A DNA stretch of 64,000 bases from contig NZ_CP018139.1 in the NCBI RefSeq assembly GCF_001886615.1, positions 2,604,001-2,668,000 on the forward strand, in the 5' to 3' direction. Position numbers and translations under genes: made by a program. The first letter of the stretch is position 1. Every line of letters starts with the position of its first letter. Positions 46,141 to 55,698 of the stretch are shown piece after piece. Under the pieces are notes generated by a model that was not told where the DNA came from, ran no database searches, and worked only from the letters and a program-made list of their open reading frames with translations. This DNA is from Halomonas aestuarii (lineage in GTDB: Bacteria; Pseudomonadota; Gammaproteobacteria; Pseudomonadales; Halomonadaceae).

Positions 46141-49100
46141 TCATTCCGGCACGGCGTCCAGCAGGTCGACCCACTCCGTCCGGTCGGGCAGGGTCAGCTC
46201 GCTGGCGGGCCGACCGCTGGCATACCACTCGCGGACGTTGCGCAGCTGCCATCGACGGCGTTCGCCGTCCAGCTCGATGCCCAGCCGGAAGGGCCCGTAG
46301 CGGGCGAGGGCGCGGCCCGCCAGATGTGAGTCGCGCAGCGCGACGTTGGCCAGCAGCTCCAGGCGACTGCCGCCCTGCACGGCGAGGTCCTCCAGGCGCA
46401 GGGTCTCGTCGTCGAACATCACCCGCACCTGGCCGCGCACCTCGCCGAGCGTCAGCCTGTCGCGCAGCCAGCTCCGCTCCCGGGCCGAGTCGACGAACAG
46501 GTTGACCAGCAGGCCGCTGTCGCGCATGGCCAGGTCGAGCCGGGCGTCGAGGGCCAGCGGTGCCACCCAGCGCACCTCTCCCTCGGGGACCTCGAGGCGC
46601 GCCCACCAGCCGCGGGTCTGGTCGCCGGCGGCGTTCTCCAGGCGCACGTCGCTCATGCTCAGCTTGGAGCCTGCGACGTCGAAGCGCAGCGTCTCCAGGT
46701 CGCCATCGGAAAGGCGAGCCTCCAGCGCCAGCGTGCCCTCCAGGATCTGCTCATCGAAGGCGAGGCGGGCGTCGGAGGCGTTCAGCGCGAGGCTGCCCTC
46801 GGCCCCCAGGCCCTCGAGCCGCAGGTGGGTGGCCATCGTCGCCTGGCCCGACAGGAAGGCGATGCCGGCATCCCTGGGCAGGTATTCATTGAAGGCGGCG
46901 AGGTCCGGTATCGCCACATCGGGCATGTCGATGCGCGTGCTGAGTGCCTCCAGTCCCTCGCTCGGGTCCAGGTGCTGCGCCCGGCTGCGGATCTCCAGCA
47001 GGCGGCCGTCGATCAGCGAGTCGCTTCCCTCCTGGCGGCGCAGGCCGAAGCGGGGCAGGGAGAGGTGCAGCTGGGCGCCGGGGTTGGTGGTCTCCAGCAC
47101 CAGCGAGCCGTCGCCGAAGGCCTCGTAGTGCAGGAAGCGCACGGCGAGCCTGTCGGAGTGCACGCGAAGCTGGCTGTCGGGCATCACCTCGGCGTTCGCC
47201 AGGCCGAGGTCGAGGGTCAGGCGTCCGCCCCCCTGGACGGCCAGGCCATGCTCGTCGGGCAGGAAGGCATTGAGGAAGCCGAGACGGTCGAGCTGGCCAT
47301 CCAGCCGCAGGGTGCCGGCCAGAGGGCGGCGTGGCGCCTCCCGGCCGGGCCAGTCGAAGCCGCCCTCGAGGCTCGCCCTCGGCAGCACCAGCAGGGTGTG
47401 AAGCGGCTCCCCGCGACTCGACGAGGCGGTCAGTTCCAGCCGGCTGCCGGAGAGATCGACCCGCTGGCGGTCGGGAACGATCTCGCGCAGCTCGAGGGTC
47501 ACGTCCAGTTCGCCCTGGAACTCCTCCTCCAGCAGGCGGCCCCTGATCGCGTCGCCTGCCAGGGTGATGCGCCCTCGGCCTCGGTCGTCCTCCAGCAGGA
47601 TGCGCCCGCGGCTGTCGGCCCATCCGGCCTCCAGCCGCAGCGGCGCCGCCTCCGGCAGGTAGGCGTTGAGCACCGCCACATCGGGAATACGCGCGCCGTG
47701 CCACTCCACCGCCAGTGAGCGGGAGCGCGGGAGCGTCGGTCCTGCACTCGCCGTGCCGGTGAGGGACAGCTGCTCGGCCTGGAAGAGCCGACGGCCATCC
47801 GCGAGGCGGGTGAGGGCCACGTCGTCGAAGACGAGCTCGACGTCGGCCTGCGGATCGGGGCCGTCGGGACGCAGGGCGAGGTGCGCCCGACCATCGCCGC
47901 GGGCCTGGACACCGAGGAAGCGCGCACCCAGCGCCTCGGAACGCACCTCCAGCTGGCTGCCCTCCAGCGGCTGCCCGTCCCGGACGTGCAGGGTCCCGTC
48001 GAGCCGGCCGCCGCCTTCAAGGGCCAGTCCGACGCCGCCGAACCGTTCGGCGAGCAGGGGGGCGAGCAAGGGGGGGAGCATGCCGAGATGGGCCACCCGG
48101 CCATGCAGTTCCACGTCCGCCGACCAGGGGATGGCGCCGTCGGGCGGGGGGGCGTCATCCCGCGTTCGCCAGGCCAGCGGCGACTGGAACCGGGCCTTGG
48201 GCAGTTGCAGCTCGGTGGTGAGCGTCTGCTCCTCGCCCGGGGCGGCGGCGTCGAGGTCGAGTCGTGTGCCGGAGATGTCCACCAGGCCGCGTTCGATGTC
48301 GAGCTCGGCAATCGGCAGGTGCAGGCCGAGTCGTCCCCTCACCGGCTGTTCGCCGAGGCGCAGGGCCAGGGCCTCGCCGGAAAGGTCGAACCCCCCGCTC
48401 AGGCGCTCGCCGTCGTAGGCCAGCTCGCCCTCGAGCCCTGCCACGCCGCCCTCCAGGGTCAATGGCAGCTCGGCAGGGAGATAGTGGTCGAGGGTGGCAA
48501 TGTCGCCCACCTCGGTGTTCCGCCAGTTCAGCCGAGCCCGGACATCACGCGCCTCGTGACGCTGGTCGGGGGGCGCTTCCAGGCGCAGGGCGGGCGCGGT
48601 GAGGTCGAGCTGGAAGCCGTCGCCGCGCAGCAGGGGCGCAGCCCCGGGGGAAGCGGCGACATCGGCCATCTCGATGCCGTCGAGCTCGACGGCGAGCCGG
48701 GCGCGCTCTGTCATCTCGGCCTCCACCGACCCGGCGCCATCGACATGGTAGCGCGTCCCCCCCTCCAGCCAGTGGCTCTCGTCGAGACGCACGCTCAGCC
48801 GTGGGGAGTCGAGGCGCAGGCTGCTGCCTGGTTGTACCTCGCCGTTCTCGATCACGACCTCGCCTTTCAGGTCGCCGTGGCCACCGATCTCCAGCCAGCC
48901 GAGCGAGGCGAGGTAGGGGTTGAAGACGGTATAGGCATCGCTGCGCCCGGCCAGGGCGACGGTGCCCGAGACGGCGCGTCCCGCCGCGCTGCCGGTGGCC
49001 TCGGCCAGCGCCAGCGGGGCGAGGGCCAGGTCGGCCTCCAGGGTGACGCCCTCCACCAGCCGCGTGTCGTCCTTCAGCACGGCGCCGTCGTCCAGCGTCA

Positions 49101-49530
49101 GCTGCACCGCCTTCGCGGCCAGCGTGCCGGCGCCCCAGTGGAGGCCGGCGAGATGCAGGCTGCCACTGCCCTGCAGGCGGTACGCATCCAGGCCGACGTG
49201 GCGGATGCCCTCGGCAGCGAGGCGGCGAAGCCGGACCTCGCGGCCGAGCAGCGGGGCCAGGGCGACGCCCAGCGTGGCGCTCTCCGCCTCCAGCGCGACG
49301 TGGTGCCCGGCGGCCGTGCCGGCAAGGCGCAGCCCGGACACCCGCAGGTGCCCGGGATAGGCCGTCCAGGCCCGCTCCCAGTCCAGCGTGACCTGCGGCG
49401 CGCGGTCGAGCTGGCGGCGTCCCCAGTCGCTGTTGAGCAGGGGGTTGGCGGTGACGAGGTAGAGGGGATAGAGGGCCGCCAGGAGGAGGGCGAGCCGGGC
49501 CAGCATCCTGAGCGGCATGGAGCGAATCAT
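46141..49530 (-). CDS. Large AsmA/TamB-like repeat protein, probable intermembrane lipid-transfer bridge
   Basis: A 1,129-residue protein with one N-terminal membrane anchor (MLARLALLLAALYPLYLVTA) and then almost only beta-strand-like amphipathic sequence. A motif like VAVLNAYLP followed by a Gly-rich strand recurs at about residues 199, 342, 482, 616, 749 and 876, a period of 127-143. This matches the repeating-groove design of AsmA-clan proteins (YdbH, TamB, YhdP), which carry phospholipids across the periplasm. I cannot assign it to one member. It precedes an LpxL-like gene on the same strand. Confidence 0.65.
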   Translation of the reverse strand: MIRSMPLRMLARLALLLAALYPLYLVTANPLLNSDWGRRQLDRAPQVTLDWERAWTAYPGHLRVSGLRLAGTAAGHHVALEAESATLGVALAPLLGREVRLRRLAAEGIRHVGLDAYRLQGSGSLHLAGLHWGAGTLAAKAVQLTLDDGAVLKDDTRLVEGVTLEADLALAPLALAEATGSAAGRAVSGTVALAGRSDAYTVFNPYLASLGWLEIGGHGDLKGEVVIENGEVQPGSSLRLDSPRLSVRLDESHWLEGGTRYHVDGAGSVEAEMTERARLAVELDGIEMADVAASPGAAPLLRGDGFQLDLTAPALRLEAPPDQRHEARDVRARLNWRNTEVGDIATLDHYLPAELPLTLEGGVAGLEGELAYDGERLSGGFDLSGEALALRLGEQPVRGRLGLHLPIAELDIERGLVDISGTRLDLDAAAPGEEQTLTTELQLPKARFQSPLAWRTRDDAPPPDGAIPWSADVELHGRVAHLGMLPPLLAPLLAERFGGVGLALEGGGRLDGTLHVRDGQPLEGSQLEVRSEALGARFLGVQARGDGRAHLALRPDGPDPQADVELVFDDVALTRLADGRRLFQAEQLSLTGTASAGPTLPRSRSLAVEWHGARIPDVAVLNAYLPEAAPLRLEAGWADSRGRILLEDDRGRGRITLAGDAIRGRLLEEEFQGELDVTLELREIVPDRQRVDLSGSRLELTASSSRGEPLHTLLVLPRASLEGGFDWPGREAPRRPLAGTLRLDGQLDRLGFLNAFLPDEHGLAVQGGGRLTLDLGLANAEVMPDSQLRVHSDRLAVRFLHYEAFGDGSLVLETTNPGAQLHLSLPRFGLRRQEGSDSLIDGRLLEIRSRAQHLDPSEGLEALSTRIDMPDVAIPDLAAFNEYLPRDAGIAFLSGQATMATHLRLEGLGAEGSLALNASDARLAFDEQILEGTLALEARLSDGDLETLRFDVAGSKLSMSDVRLENAAGDQTRGWWARLEVPEGEVRWVAPLALDARLDLAMRDSGLLVNLFVDSARERSWLRDRLTLGEVRGQVRVMFDDETLRLEDLAVQGGSRLELLANVALRDSHLAGRALARYGPFRLGIELDGERRRWQLRNVREWYASGRPASELTLPDRTEWVDLLDAVPE

Positions 49531-49591
49531 GGAAGGTGCGTGCGTGCCGGGTGCATGGGGCCACCTTCAAGTCGAGCGGCTAGGGCCGCGC

Positions 49592-50521
49592 TCAATAGAG
49601 CCGGAAGCGCCGGTAGTCGGGGTGCGCCTCGGCCTCCTGGGGGGTCTTGCGGTAGCGCTTGTACTCCCACTGGTACTGGGCCGGGTCCAGGGCGATGGCG
49701 GACTCCACGCTGGCGTTGACGCCGGTGGCCGAGGTGGCCTCGTCGGTCGCGTAGACCCGCTCGTCGGCGGCCAGGAAGTGGAGGGCGAAGCCCCGGCCGG
49801 GCAGGCGCAGGGCCACGCCGGTGACGACCCGGGCCTCGGTGCGGGCCACCAGCTTGGGGAGCAGGGTGGCGGTGTAGGCGAGCCGTCCGAAGAAGGGCGC
49901 GAAGACGCCGCTGCCCCAGTCCGGCTCCTGGTCGGGGAGGATGCCCACGGCCTCGGAGCGCTTGAGCGCCTTGAGCAGGGCGGCCACGCCGCGGGGATTG
50001 GTCGGCACCAGCGTCGCGCCGCGGCGTTCCCGGCCCTGGCGGATGATCGGGTCCAGCGGGGGAAGCTTGGGGGGCTCGTACATGGCGGTGAAGGGGAAGT
50101 GGCCGGAGAGCCAGAAGTTGAGCACCTCCCAGTTGCCGAAGTGCGGCGCCAGCACGATCACGCCGCGTCCCTCGGCCCGGGCGCCGTCGAGCAGCTCGCG
50201 GCCGTGCACCTCGACGATCGACGCCTCGACCCGCTCGGGGTCGCCCATCCAGGCGAAGCCCAGTTCCAGCATGGTGGCGGTGGAGTGCGTCAGGCTCTGC
50301 CGGGCCAGCTGGCGACGATCGGCGTCGCCTCGCGCGGGGTAGACCTCGGCCAGGTTGGTCCGGGTGACGAGGCGCTCACGTCGACTGAAGCGCTCCACCA
50401 GGGGGCCGACCAGTCGGGCCAGGCCCCACAGGGTGGCCAGGCGGCGGCCGGCGAGGCATCGCCACAGGGTGGCGATCGCCCGGGCCTGCACGGCACGCAA
50501 GCGGCGTTCAGCCTCGCTCAC
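49592..50521 (-). CDS. Lipid A biosynthesis-type acyltransferase (LpxL/HtrB family)
   Basis: A 309-residue membrane-associated acyltransferase of the LABLAT family, adding secondary acyl chains to lipid A or related acceptors. The catalytic HxxxxE motif is in APHFGNWEVLNFW (about residues 124-136), with LPDQEPDWGSGVFAPFFG in the middle and a C-terminal YQWEYKRYRKTP. It starts with GTG at 50521, 3 bp after the stop of the small membrane-protein gene, and probably shares its transcript. Confidence 0.87.
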   Translation of the reverse strand: MSEAERRLRAVQARAIATLWRCLAGRRLATLWGLARLVGPLVERFSRRERLVTRTNLAEVYPARGDADRRQLARQSLTHSTATMLELGFAWMGDPERVEASIVEVHGRELLDGARAEGRGVIVLAPHFGNWEVLNFWLSGHFPFTAMYEPPKLPPLDPIIRQGRERRGATLVPTNPRGVAALLKALKRSEAVGILPDQEPDWGSGVFAPFFGRLAYTATLLPKLVARTEARVVTGVALRLPGRGFALHFLAADERVYATDEATSATGVNASVESAIALDPAQYQWEYKRYRKTPQEAEAHPDYRRFRLY

Positions 50522-50524
50522 GGC

Positions 50525-50905
50525 TCAGACCCACCAGGTGGCCACGTTGTCCGGCGCGCGCTTCTCGTTCAGCGCCTTGAGCCCCTTCACGCAGCGGATC
50601 ACCAGCCAGATCACGGCGGCCAGCCAGGTGAGGAAGCCGATGAGCACCAGGGTGAGCAGGCCGGACACGCCGAAGTAAAGCAGGGCCATCCAGAAGGTGC
50701 GGATCTGGAAGCGGTAGTGCTCGTCGAGCCAGGCCGGCCCGTTGCCGCGGTAGACGTAGGCGATCACCACCGCCACCAGCGAGGTCAGGCCGCCCGTGAC
50801 CAGGCCCGCCAGATGCAGCACGTAGACCACGATGGGCAGGGTCGTGTCGGGGGCGTCCTGGGTGGCGACGATCCGGTCGTCATCTCGATGCGGGTTGTCG
50901 TTCAT
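50525..50905 (-). CDS. Small membrane protein, DUF4870-like
   Basis: A 126-residue protein with a charged N-terminus and three hydrophobic segments (about 24-50, 70-92, 94-106). It has the short YVLHLAGLVTGGLTSLVAVVI, DEHYRFQIRTFWMALLYF and VIRCVKGLKALNEK blocks I associate with DUF4870/COG3671 proteins. Function is unknown. It lies 3 bp upstream of the acyltransferase gene. Confidence 0.7.
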   Translation of the reverse strand: MNDNPHRDDDRIVATQDAPDTTLPIVVYVLHLAGLVTGGLTSLVAVVIAYVYRGNGPAWLDEHYRFQIRTFWMALLYFGVSGLLTLVLIGFLTWLAAVIWLVIRCVKGLKALNEKRAPDNVATWWV

Positions 50906-50974
50906 GGCTCGTCCCTGAAGGTCGGTTGGCTGGCGCCCATGATACCGCCCGAGGCCGACAATGCCACCGGGGCG

Positions 50975-51367
50975 TCAATGGGCCTGGGGCTTCACCGGGC
51001 GGCTGATCTCGATGAGGTTGCCGTCGGGGTCGCGCAGGTAGAGCGACTCGAGCTCGCCCACGGCGCCCTGGCGGAGCACCGGGCCGAGCTCCACCTCCAC
51101 GTCCAGCGCCTCCAGGTGGCGCTGCACCTCGTCCAGCGGCAGCAGGCTGCGCACGCACAGGTCCAGGCTGCCGGGGGTGGGCGTGGCGGCCCGGGGAGTG
51201 ACATCGGTGGCGGTCCAGTGCAGGCGCAGGGCCATGTCGGCCAGCATCAGGTCGACGCGCTCCCGGTCGCGGTAGCGGACCTCGAGCCCCAGGACGCGGG
51301 AGTAGAAGTCCACGGCGCGGGAAATGTCGGTCACGGTGATGACCAGGTGGTCCAGACCTGACAGCAT
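50975..51367 (-). CDS. VOC-family (glyoxalase-fold) protein
   Basis: A 130-residue protein of the vicinal oxygen chelate superfamily: MLSGLDHLVITVTDI (metal His near residue 7), FYSRVLGLEV, a second half with LDLCVRSLLPLDEVQRHLEAL, and a C-terminal LRDPDGNLIEI (metal Glu). GAGGAG precedes the ATG at 51367. Such proteins include dioxygenases, isomerases and resistance proteins; the substrate is unknown. Confidence 0.85.
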   Translation of the reverse strand: MLSGLDHLVITVTDISRAVDFYSRVLGLEVRYRDRERVDLMLADMALRLHWTATDVTPRAATPTPGSLDLCVRSLLPLDEVQRHLEALDVEVELGPVLRQGAVGELESLYLRDPDGNLIEISRPVKPQAH

Positions 51368-51407
51368 GCAGATCTCCTCGGTAATGATGGCCTGGCAAGA
51401 GAATACG

Positions 51408-52046
51408 ATGATGCTGTCCTGTCCGCTATGCACGTCGACCGACACCGCGCCCTTCCACCGCGACGCCCGGCGCGACTACCTCCGGTGCCGGGTCTGTGCG
51501 CTGGTCTTCGTGCCGCCGGCGCAGCGCCTCGACCCCGCGGCGGAGCGCGCGGTCTACGACCAGCACGAGAACTCCCCCGACGACCCCGGCTACCGACGCT
51601 TCCTGTCGCGGCTCTATGATCCGCTGCGCCGCCGCCTCGCCCCGGGTGCGCGCGGCCTCGACTTCGGGTCGGGCCCGGGGCCGACCCTCTCGGTGATGTT
51701 CGAGGAGGCGGGCCACCCGATGGCCATCTACGACCCCTGCTATGCGCCGGACGCCTCCGTGCTCGAGGACCGCTATGCCTTCATCACGGCCTCCGAGGTG
51801 GTGGAGCACCTCTTCGCCCCGGGCCGGGAGCTCGCCCGACTGGCCGCCCGCCTCGAGCCGGGCGGCTGGCTCGGGCTGATGACCAAGCGGGTGACCTCCG
51901 CCGAGGCCTTCGCCGGCTGGCACTACATCCTCGACCCCACCCACGTCTGCTTCTTCAGCGAGGCAAGCTTCGAATGGCTGGCCCGGCACCTGGACATGCG
52001 AGTCGAGTTTCCCGCGGCCGACGTGGCCCTGCTGCAGCGGCGCTAG
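51408..52046 (+). CDS. SAM-dependent methyltransferase with N-terminal zinc ribbon
   Basis: A 212-residue protein. Two Cys pairs, CPLC and CRVC (residues about 5-8 and 27-30), form a probable zinc ribbon. The methyltransferase core has GLDFGSGPGPTLSVMF, an ASEVVEHLFAPGRELARLA acidic-loop/motif II region and LEPGGWLGLMTKR. It starts 40 bp from the divergent VOC gene. The acceptor is unknown; ribbon plus methyltransferase is common in nucleic-acid or small-molecule methylases. Confidence 0.78.
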   Translation: MMLSCPLCTSTDTAPFHRDARRDYLRCRVCALVFVPPAQRLDPAAERAVYDQHENSPDDPGYRRFLSRLYDPLRRRLAPGARGLDFGSGPGPTLSVMFEEAGHPMAIYDPCYAPDASVLEDRYAFITASEVVEHLFAPGRELARLAARLEPGGWLGLMTKRVTSAEAFAGWHYILDPTHVCFFSEASFEWLARHLDMRVEFPAADVALLQRR

Positions 52047-52253
52047 ACGGCCTCCCTGCGGGGCCCTCCCGCGGGGATTCCGGGCCTGCCGAGCGGGCGT
52101 CCCGCCGTGGCCAGGAGGGGTCGGGAAATCGATTGACTCCCGTCTCGCCGGGGGTATCATTCCCGCCAGGAATCGCTCTACGGCCCACCGCGCAGGCGTT
52201 CTCCGGCACCTTCTGCCACCCTTCCCGTTCCACCTGCTGCTGTGAGGCCCTTC

Positions 52254-53678
52254 ATGTCGCGGCAACTTCTGGCCATGGCCCTCGCGCCCCTGCTGGGGCT
52301 CTTCATCCTGGGGATCGGCAACGGTTTCCTGGCCACCGTGATCACCCTGCGCCTGGATGCCGCCGGCGAGTCGCCGGTGGTGATCGGCTGGGTCTCCTCC
52401 GCCTACTTCATCGGTCTGGCGATGGGCGCCATGCTCAACGACCGGCTGCTGCTGCGCATCGGCCATATCCGCGCCTACGGCAGTTTCGCCTCGCTGGTGG
52501 CGGTCACCGTGCTGCTGCAGGGCCTGGTGGCCGAGCCCTGGGCCTGGTTCACCCTGCGCCTCATCGGCGGCTGGGCCACGGTGGGGGTCTATCTCGTGAT
52601 AGAGAGCTGGCTGCTGGCCTCCGGCGATGCCCGGGTGCGCGGTCGCCTGCTGGCCCTCTACATGATCTCGCTCTATGCCGCCGGGGTGCTCGGCCAGCTG
52701 CTGCTGGGCGTCACCGAGGCCATGGGCGGGCAGTCCTCCTTCATGGTGATCGGCCTGCTGGCCTCGCTCTCGGTGCTGCCCATGGCGATGATCCCGCGGG
52801 TCTCGCCGCTGATCGAGAAGGCCGAGCCGCTCTCGCCGCTGCGCCTGGTCACCCTGACCCCCACCGGGGTGATGGGCAGCTTCGGCTCGGGGCTGATGGT
52901 GGCGGCGGTCTACTCCCTGCTGCCGCTCTACCTGCAGCGCACCGGCCTGCCGGTGGATCGGATCGGCCAGATGATGGCGGTGGTGGTGCTCGGCGCCATG
53001 CTGCTGCAGTACCCCGTGGGCCGCTGGTCGGATCGCCACGACCGCCAGCTGGTGCTGATCCTGATCGGGGCCTTCTGCACCCTGATCTCGGCGGCCGTCC
53101 TGTGGCTGCCGCTCCACCAGGGGGTCCTGGCCGGCCTGCTGTTCCTCCTCGGCGGCGGCGTCTTCTCGCTCTACCCGGTGGCGGTGGGCCATGCCGCCGA
53201 CCGGGCGCCGGCCGGCGCCCTGGTGCGCATGAGCCAGGGTCTGCTGCTGATCAATGCCATCGGCTCGGCCATCAGTCCGCCGCTGATCTCCCCGGTGATG
53301 GGCCTGCTGGGCGATGCCGGCCTGTTCTGGGCCTTCGGCGCCGTCGGCGTCTTCCTGGTGGCCTTCTTCGGCTGGCGGCGCAGCGTGCGTCCGGCGCCGA
53401 TACCGGTGGCGCCCTTCTCGGCCTCCACGCCGATGTCCTCGGCGGGCGCCGAGCTCGCCGTGACCGAGGAGTGGGTGCAGGGGGCCCTGGAGCACGAGCA
53501 CGTGGAGGACCTCTCCGGCGCCTTCCCCGAGGTGGAGGTGGCCGAGCCGCTGGTCGGCCCGCCGCCGCAAGACCAGCCGCATATCGCCTACTACGACGAG
53601 GCGCCGGACGAGGAAGCGGCGACGGAGGAGGCGCCGCCGGCCGACGAGGCGGCCCTGACGGATGCCGCGCGGCCCTGA
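52254..53678 (+). CDS. MFS transporter (YcaD/sugar-like) with acidic C-terminal tail
   Basis: A 474-residue major facilitator with 12 predicted spans. FLATVITLRLDAAG, a DRLLLRIGHIRAYG loop motif A and a second-half GRWSDRHDRQLVL loop are typical. It resembles YcaD-type carriers; the substrate is unknown. After the last span (about residue 378) comes a tail of about 95 residues rich in Glu, Asp, Ala and Pro that is not part of the MFS fold. The start chosen is ATG 52254 with TGAGG upstream; GTG 52242 is possible. A strong terminator follows. Confidence 0.85.
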   Translation: MSRQLLAMALAPLLGLFILGIGNGFLATVITLRLDAAGESPVVIGWVSSAYFIGLAMGAMLNDRLLLRIGHIRAYGSFASLVAVTVLLQGLVAEPWAWFTLRLIGGWATVGVYLVIESWLLASGDARVRGRLLALYMISLYAAGVLGQLLLGVTEAMGGQSSFMVIGLLASLSVLPMAMIPRVSPLIEKAEPLSPLRLVTLTPTGVMGSFGSGLMVAAVYSLLPLYLQRTGLPVDRIGQMMAVVVLGAMLLQYPVGRWSDRHDRQLVLILIGAFCTLISAAVLWLPLHQGVLAGLLFLLGGGVFSLYPVAVGHAADRAPAGALVRMSQGLLLINAIGSAISPPLISPVMGLLGDAGLFWAFGAVGVFLVAFFGWRRSVRPAPIPVAPFSASTPMSSAGAELAVTEEWVQGALEHEHVEDLSGAFPEVEVAEPLVGPPPQDQPHIAYYDEAPDEEAATEEAPPADEAALTDAARP

Positions 53679-53704
53679 CGGCCTCTCGATCATCGGCCCG
53701 TCCA

Positions 53705-53741
53705 CCCCGAGCCCGCGACCCCGTCGCGGGCTCGGGGGTTT
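53705..53741 (+). terminator. Rho-independent-like terminator after the MFS gene
   Basis: A perfect 15-bp stem, CCCCGAGCCCGCGAC (53705-53719) with its complement at 53723-53737, a 3-base loop and a GTTT tail. Confidence 0.85.
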
Positions 53742-53774
53742 CCGGGATCGACCTTGGGATAATGGTTAACGAAA

Positions 53775-53789
53775 AGTAGGGAATCTACT
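53775..53789. promoter_or_regulatory. Short palindrome upstream of the acyl-CoA genes
   Basis: AGTAG-GGAAT-CTACT lies 33 bp before the acyl-CoA dehydrogenase start, in an AT-richer stretch that probably holds its promoter. It could be a repressor site. It matches neither the FadR nor the PsrA consensus as I know them. Confidence 0.35.
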
Positions 53790-53821
53790 ATCGGCGCTAT
53801 TATTTTTCCCCGAGGTGACCC

Positions 53822-55609
53822 ATGACCCCCTACGCCGCCCCCGTCCGCGACTTCCGCTTCGTGCTGGAGGAACTGCTGGAGCACGGCTCCCTGGCCCTGC
53901 CCGGATTCGAGGAGGCCAGCCCCGAACTGGTCGAGGCGGTGCTGGAGGAGGCGGCGAAACTCGCGGGGGACGTCTGGGCCCCCCTCAACGCCAGCGGTGA
54001 CCGCCAGGGCTGCACGCGCGGCCAGGACGGCTCGGTGAGCGTGCCCGATGGCTTCATCGAGGCCTATCGCGCCTACGCCGAGGGCGGCTGGAACGGCATC
54101 GGCGTCTCCGAGGCGCTGGGCGGCCAGGGCCTGCCCGAGGTGGTGGCGAGCGCGGTGCAGGAGATGCTCCACGGCGCCAACATGGCCCTCGGGCTATGCC
54201 CGATGCTCACGGCCGGGGCGATCGAGGCGCTGGCCCACCACGGCAGCGACGAGCAGAAGGCCACCTACCTGCCGAAGCTGGTCGAGGGGACCTGGACCGG
54301 CACCATGAACCTCACCGAGCCCCAGGCCGGCTCCGACCTCTCCAAGGTGCGCACCCGCGCCGTGCCCCAGGAGGACGGCAGCTATCGGCTCTTCGGCCAG
54401 AAGATCTACATCACCTGGGGCGAGCACGAGGCCGCCGAGAACATCCTCCACCTGGTGCTGGCGCGCAAGCCCGGTGCCCCCGAGGGCAACAAGGGGATCT
54501 CGCTGTTCCTGGTGCCGAAGTACCTGGTGATTGATGCCGACGGCTCGCTGGGCGAGCGCAACTACGTCACCTGCGCCTCCATCGAGCACAAGCTGGGCAT
54601 CCACGGCTCGCCCACCTGCACCCTGAGCTTCGGCGAGAACGAGGGCGCCATCGGCTACCTGGTGGGCGAGGAGGGACGTGGCCTCAACCACATGTTCACC
54701 ATGATGAACGAGGCACGCCACAAGGTGGGCGTGCAGGGCATCGGCGTGGCCGAGCGGGCCTGCCAGCAGGCCTTCGCCTATGCCCTGGACCGGGTGCAGG
54801 GCCGGCGGGGCGGCAGCGAGTGCACCATCAGCGACCACCTGGACGTGCGGCGCATGCTGCTCTCCATGCGCGCCCGCACCGATGCCCTGCGCGCGCTGGC
54901 CCTCTACTGCGCCGCCCAGCTCGACGTGGCCCGCCACGCCGAGGACGAGGGCGACCGCCGGGCCGCCCAGGCCAAGGTCGACGTGCTGATCCCGGTGGTC
55001 AAGGCCTTCTCCACCGACCAGGCCGTGGAGATCGCCTCGCTCGGCGTGCAGGTGCACGGCGGCATGGGCTTCATCGAGGAGACCGGCGCTGCCCAGCTGC
55101 TGCGTGACGCCCGCATCGCCCCCATCTACGAGGGCACCAACGGCATCCAGGCCCTGGACCTGGCCGGTCGCAAGCTGCAGCGCGACGGCGGGGCGGCCCT
55201 GGCGGGCCTGATCGACGAGGTGGAGAGCACCGCGCGGGCGCTGCGCGCGACCCCGGAATTGGCGGCCCTCGGGGAGGGGCTCGCCGCCGGCGCCGCCGAC
55301 CTCACCGCGGCCCTGGCCAGCGTGCTGGAGCAGGGCAGCGACCCGGAGCGCGGCGCCGATGCCGTCCAGGCCTACGCCACGCCCTTCCTGACCCTGGCCG
55401 GCCACGTGCTCTGCGCCTGGCAGATGGGGCGCGCGGCGCTGGCGGCCACCGCCGCCCGGCAGGCCGGCAGCGGCGACCCCTTCTATGCTGCCAAGGTGCA
55501 GAGCGCCGATTTCGCCATCCGCCAGTGGCTGCCCGTGGGGCGGGCCCAGCGGGCGGTGATCGAGGCCGGCATGGCCAGCCTCGCCGGCTTCGAGCCCCGC
55601 TCTTCGTGA
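53822..55609 (+). CDS. Acyl-CoA dehydrogenase, DmdC-like long form
   Basis: A 595-residue FAD acyl-CoA dehydrogenase with an extended C-terminus. MNLTEPQAGSDLSKVRTRA is the FAD/acyl motif, GFIEETGAAQLLRDARI and YEGTNGIQALDLAGRKL carry the catalytic Glu (IYEGT), followed by a helical C-terminal domain of about 150 residues. Size and layout match the DmdC group (3-methylthiopropionyl-CoA dehydrogenase) and related medium- and short-chain enzymes. It is the first of a four-gene acyl-CoA set (ligase, 3-hydroxyacyl dehydrogenase, crotonase). Confidence 0.85.
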   Translation: MTPYAAPVRDFRFVLEELLEHGSLALPGFEEASPELVEAVLEEAAKLAGDVWAPLNASGDRQGCTRGQDGSVSVPDGFIEAYRAYAEGGWNGIGVSEALGGQGLPEVVASAVQEMLHGANMALGLCPMLTAGAIEALAHHGSDEQKATYLPKLVEGTWTGTMNLTEPQAGSDLSKVRTRAVPQEDGSYRLFGQKIYITWGEHEAAENILHLVLARKPGAPEGNKGISLFLVPKYLVIDADGSLGERNYVTCASIEHKLGIHGSPTCTLSFGENEGAIGYLVGEEGRGLNHMFTMMNEARHKVGVQGIGVAERACQQAFAYALDRVQGRRGGSECTISDHLDVRRMLLSMRARTDALRALALYCAAQLDVARHAEDEGDRRAAQAKVDVLIPVVKAFSTDQAVEIASLGVQVHGGMGFIEETGAAQLLRDARIAPIYEGTNGIQALDLAGRKLQRDGGAALAGLIDEVESTARALRATPELAALGEGLAAGAADLTAALASVLEQGSDPERGADAVQAYATPFLTLAGHVLCAWQMGRAALAATAARQAGSGDPFYAAKVQSADFAIRQWLPVGRAQRAVIEAGMASLAGFEPRSS

Positions 55610-55698
55610 GCAGTGACCGGTGAGCAGTGACCAGTGAGCTTGCCCGTCGCCGGCCCTAGCGCCGGCGATTCCCTTCCAGGACATCCGTGGAGCCCATC

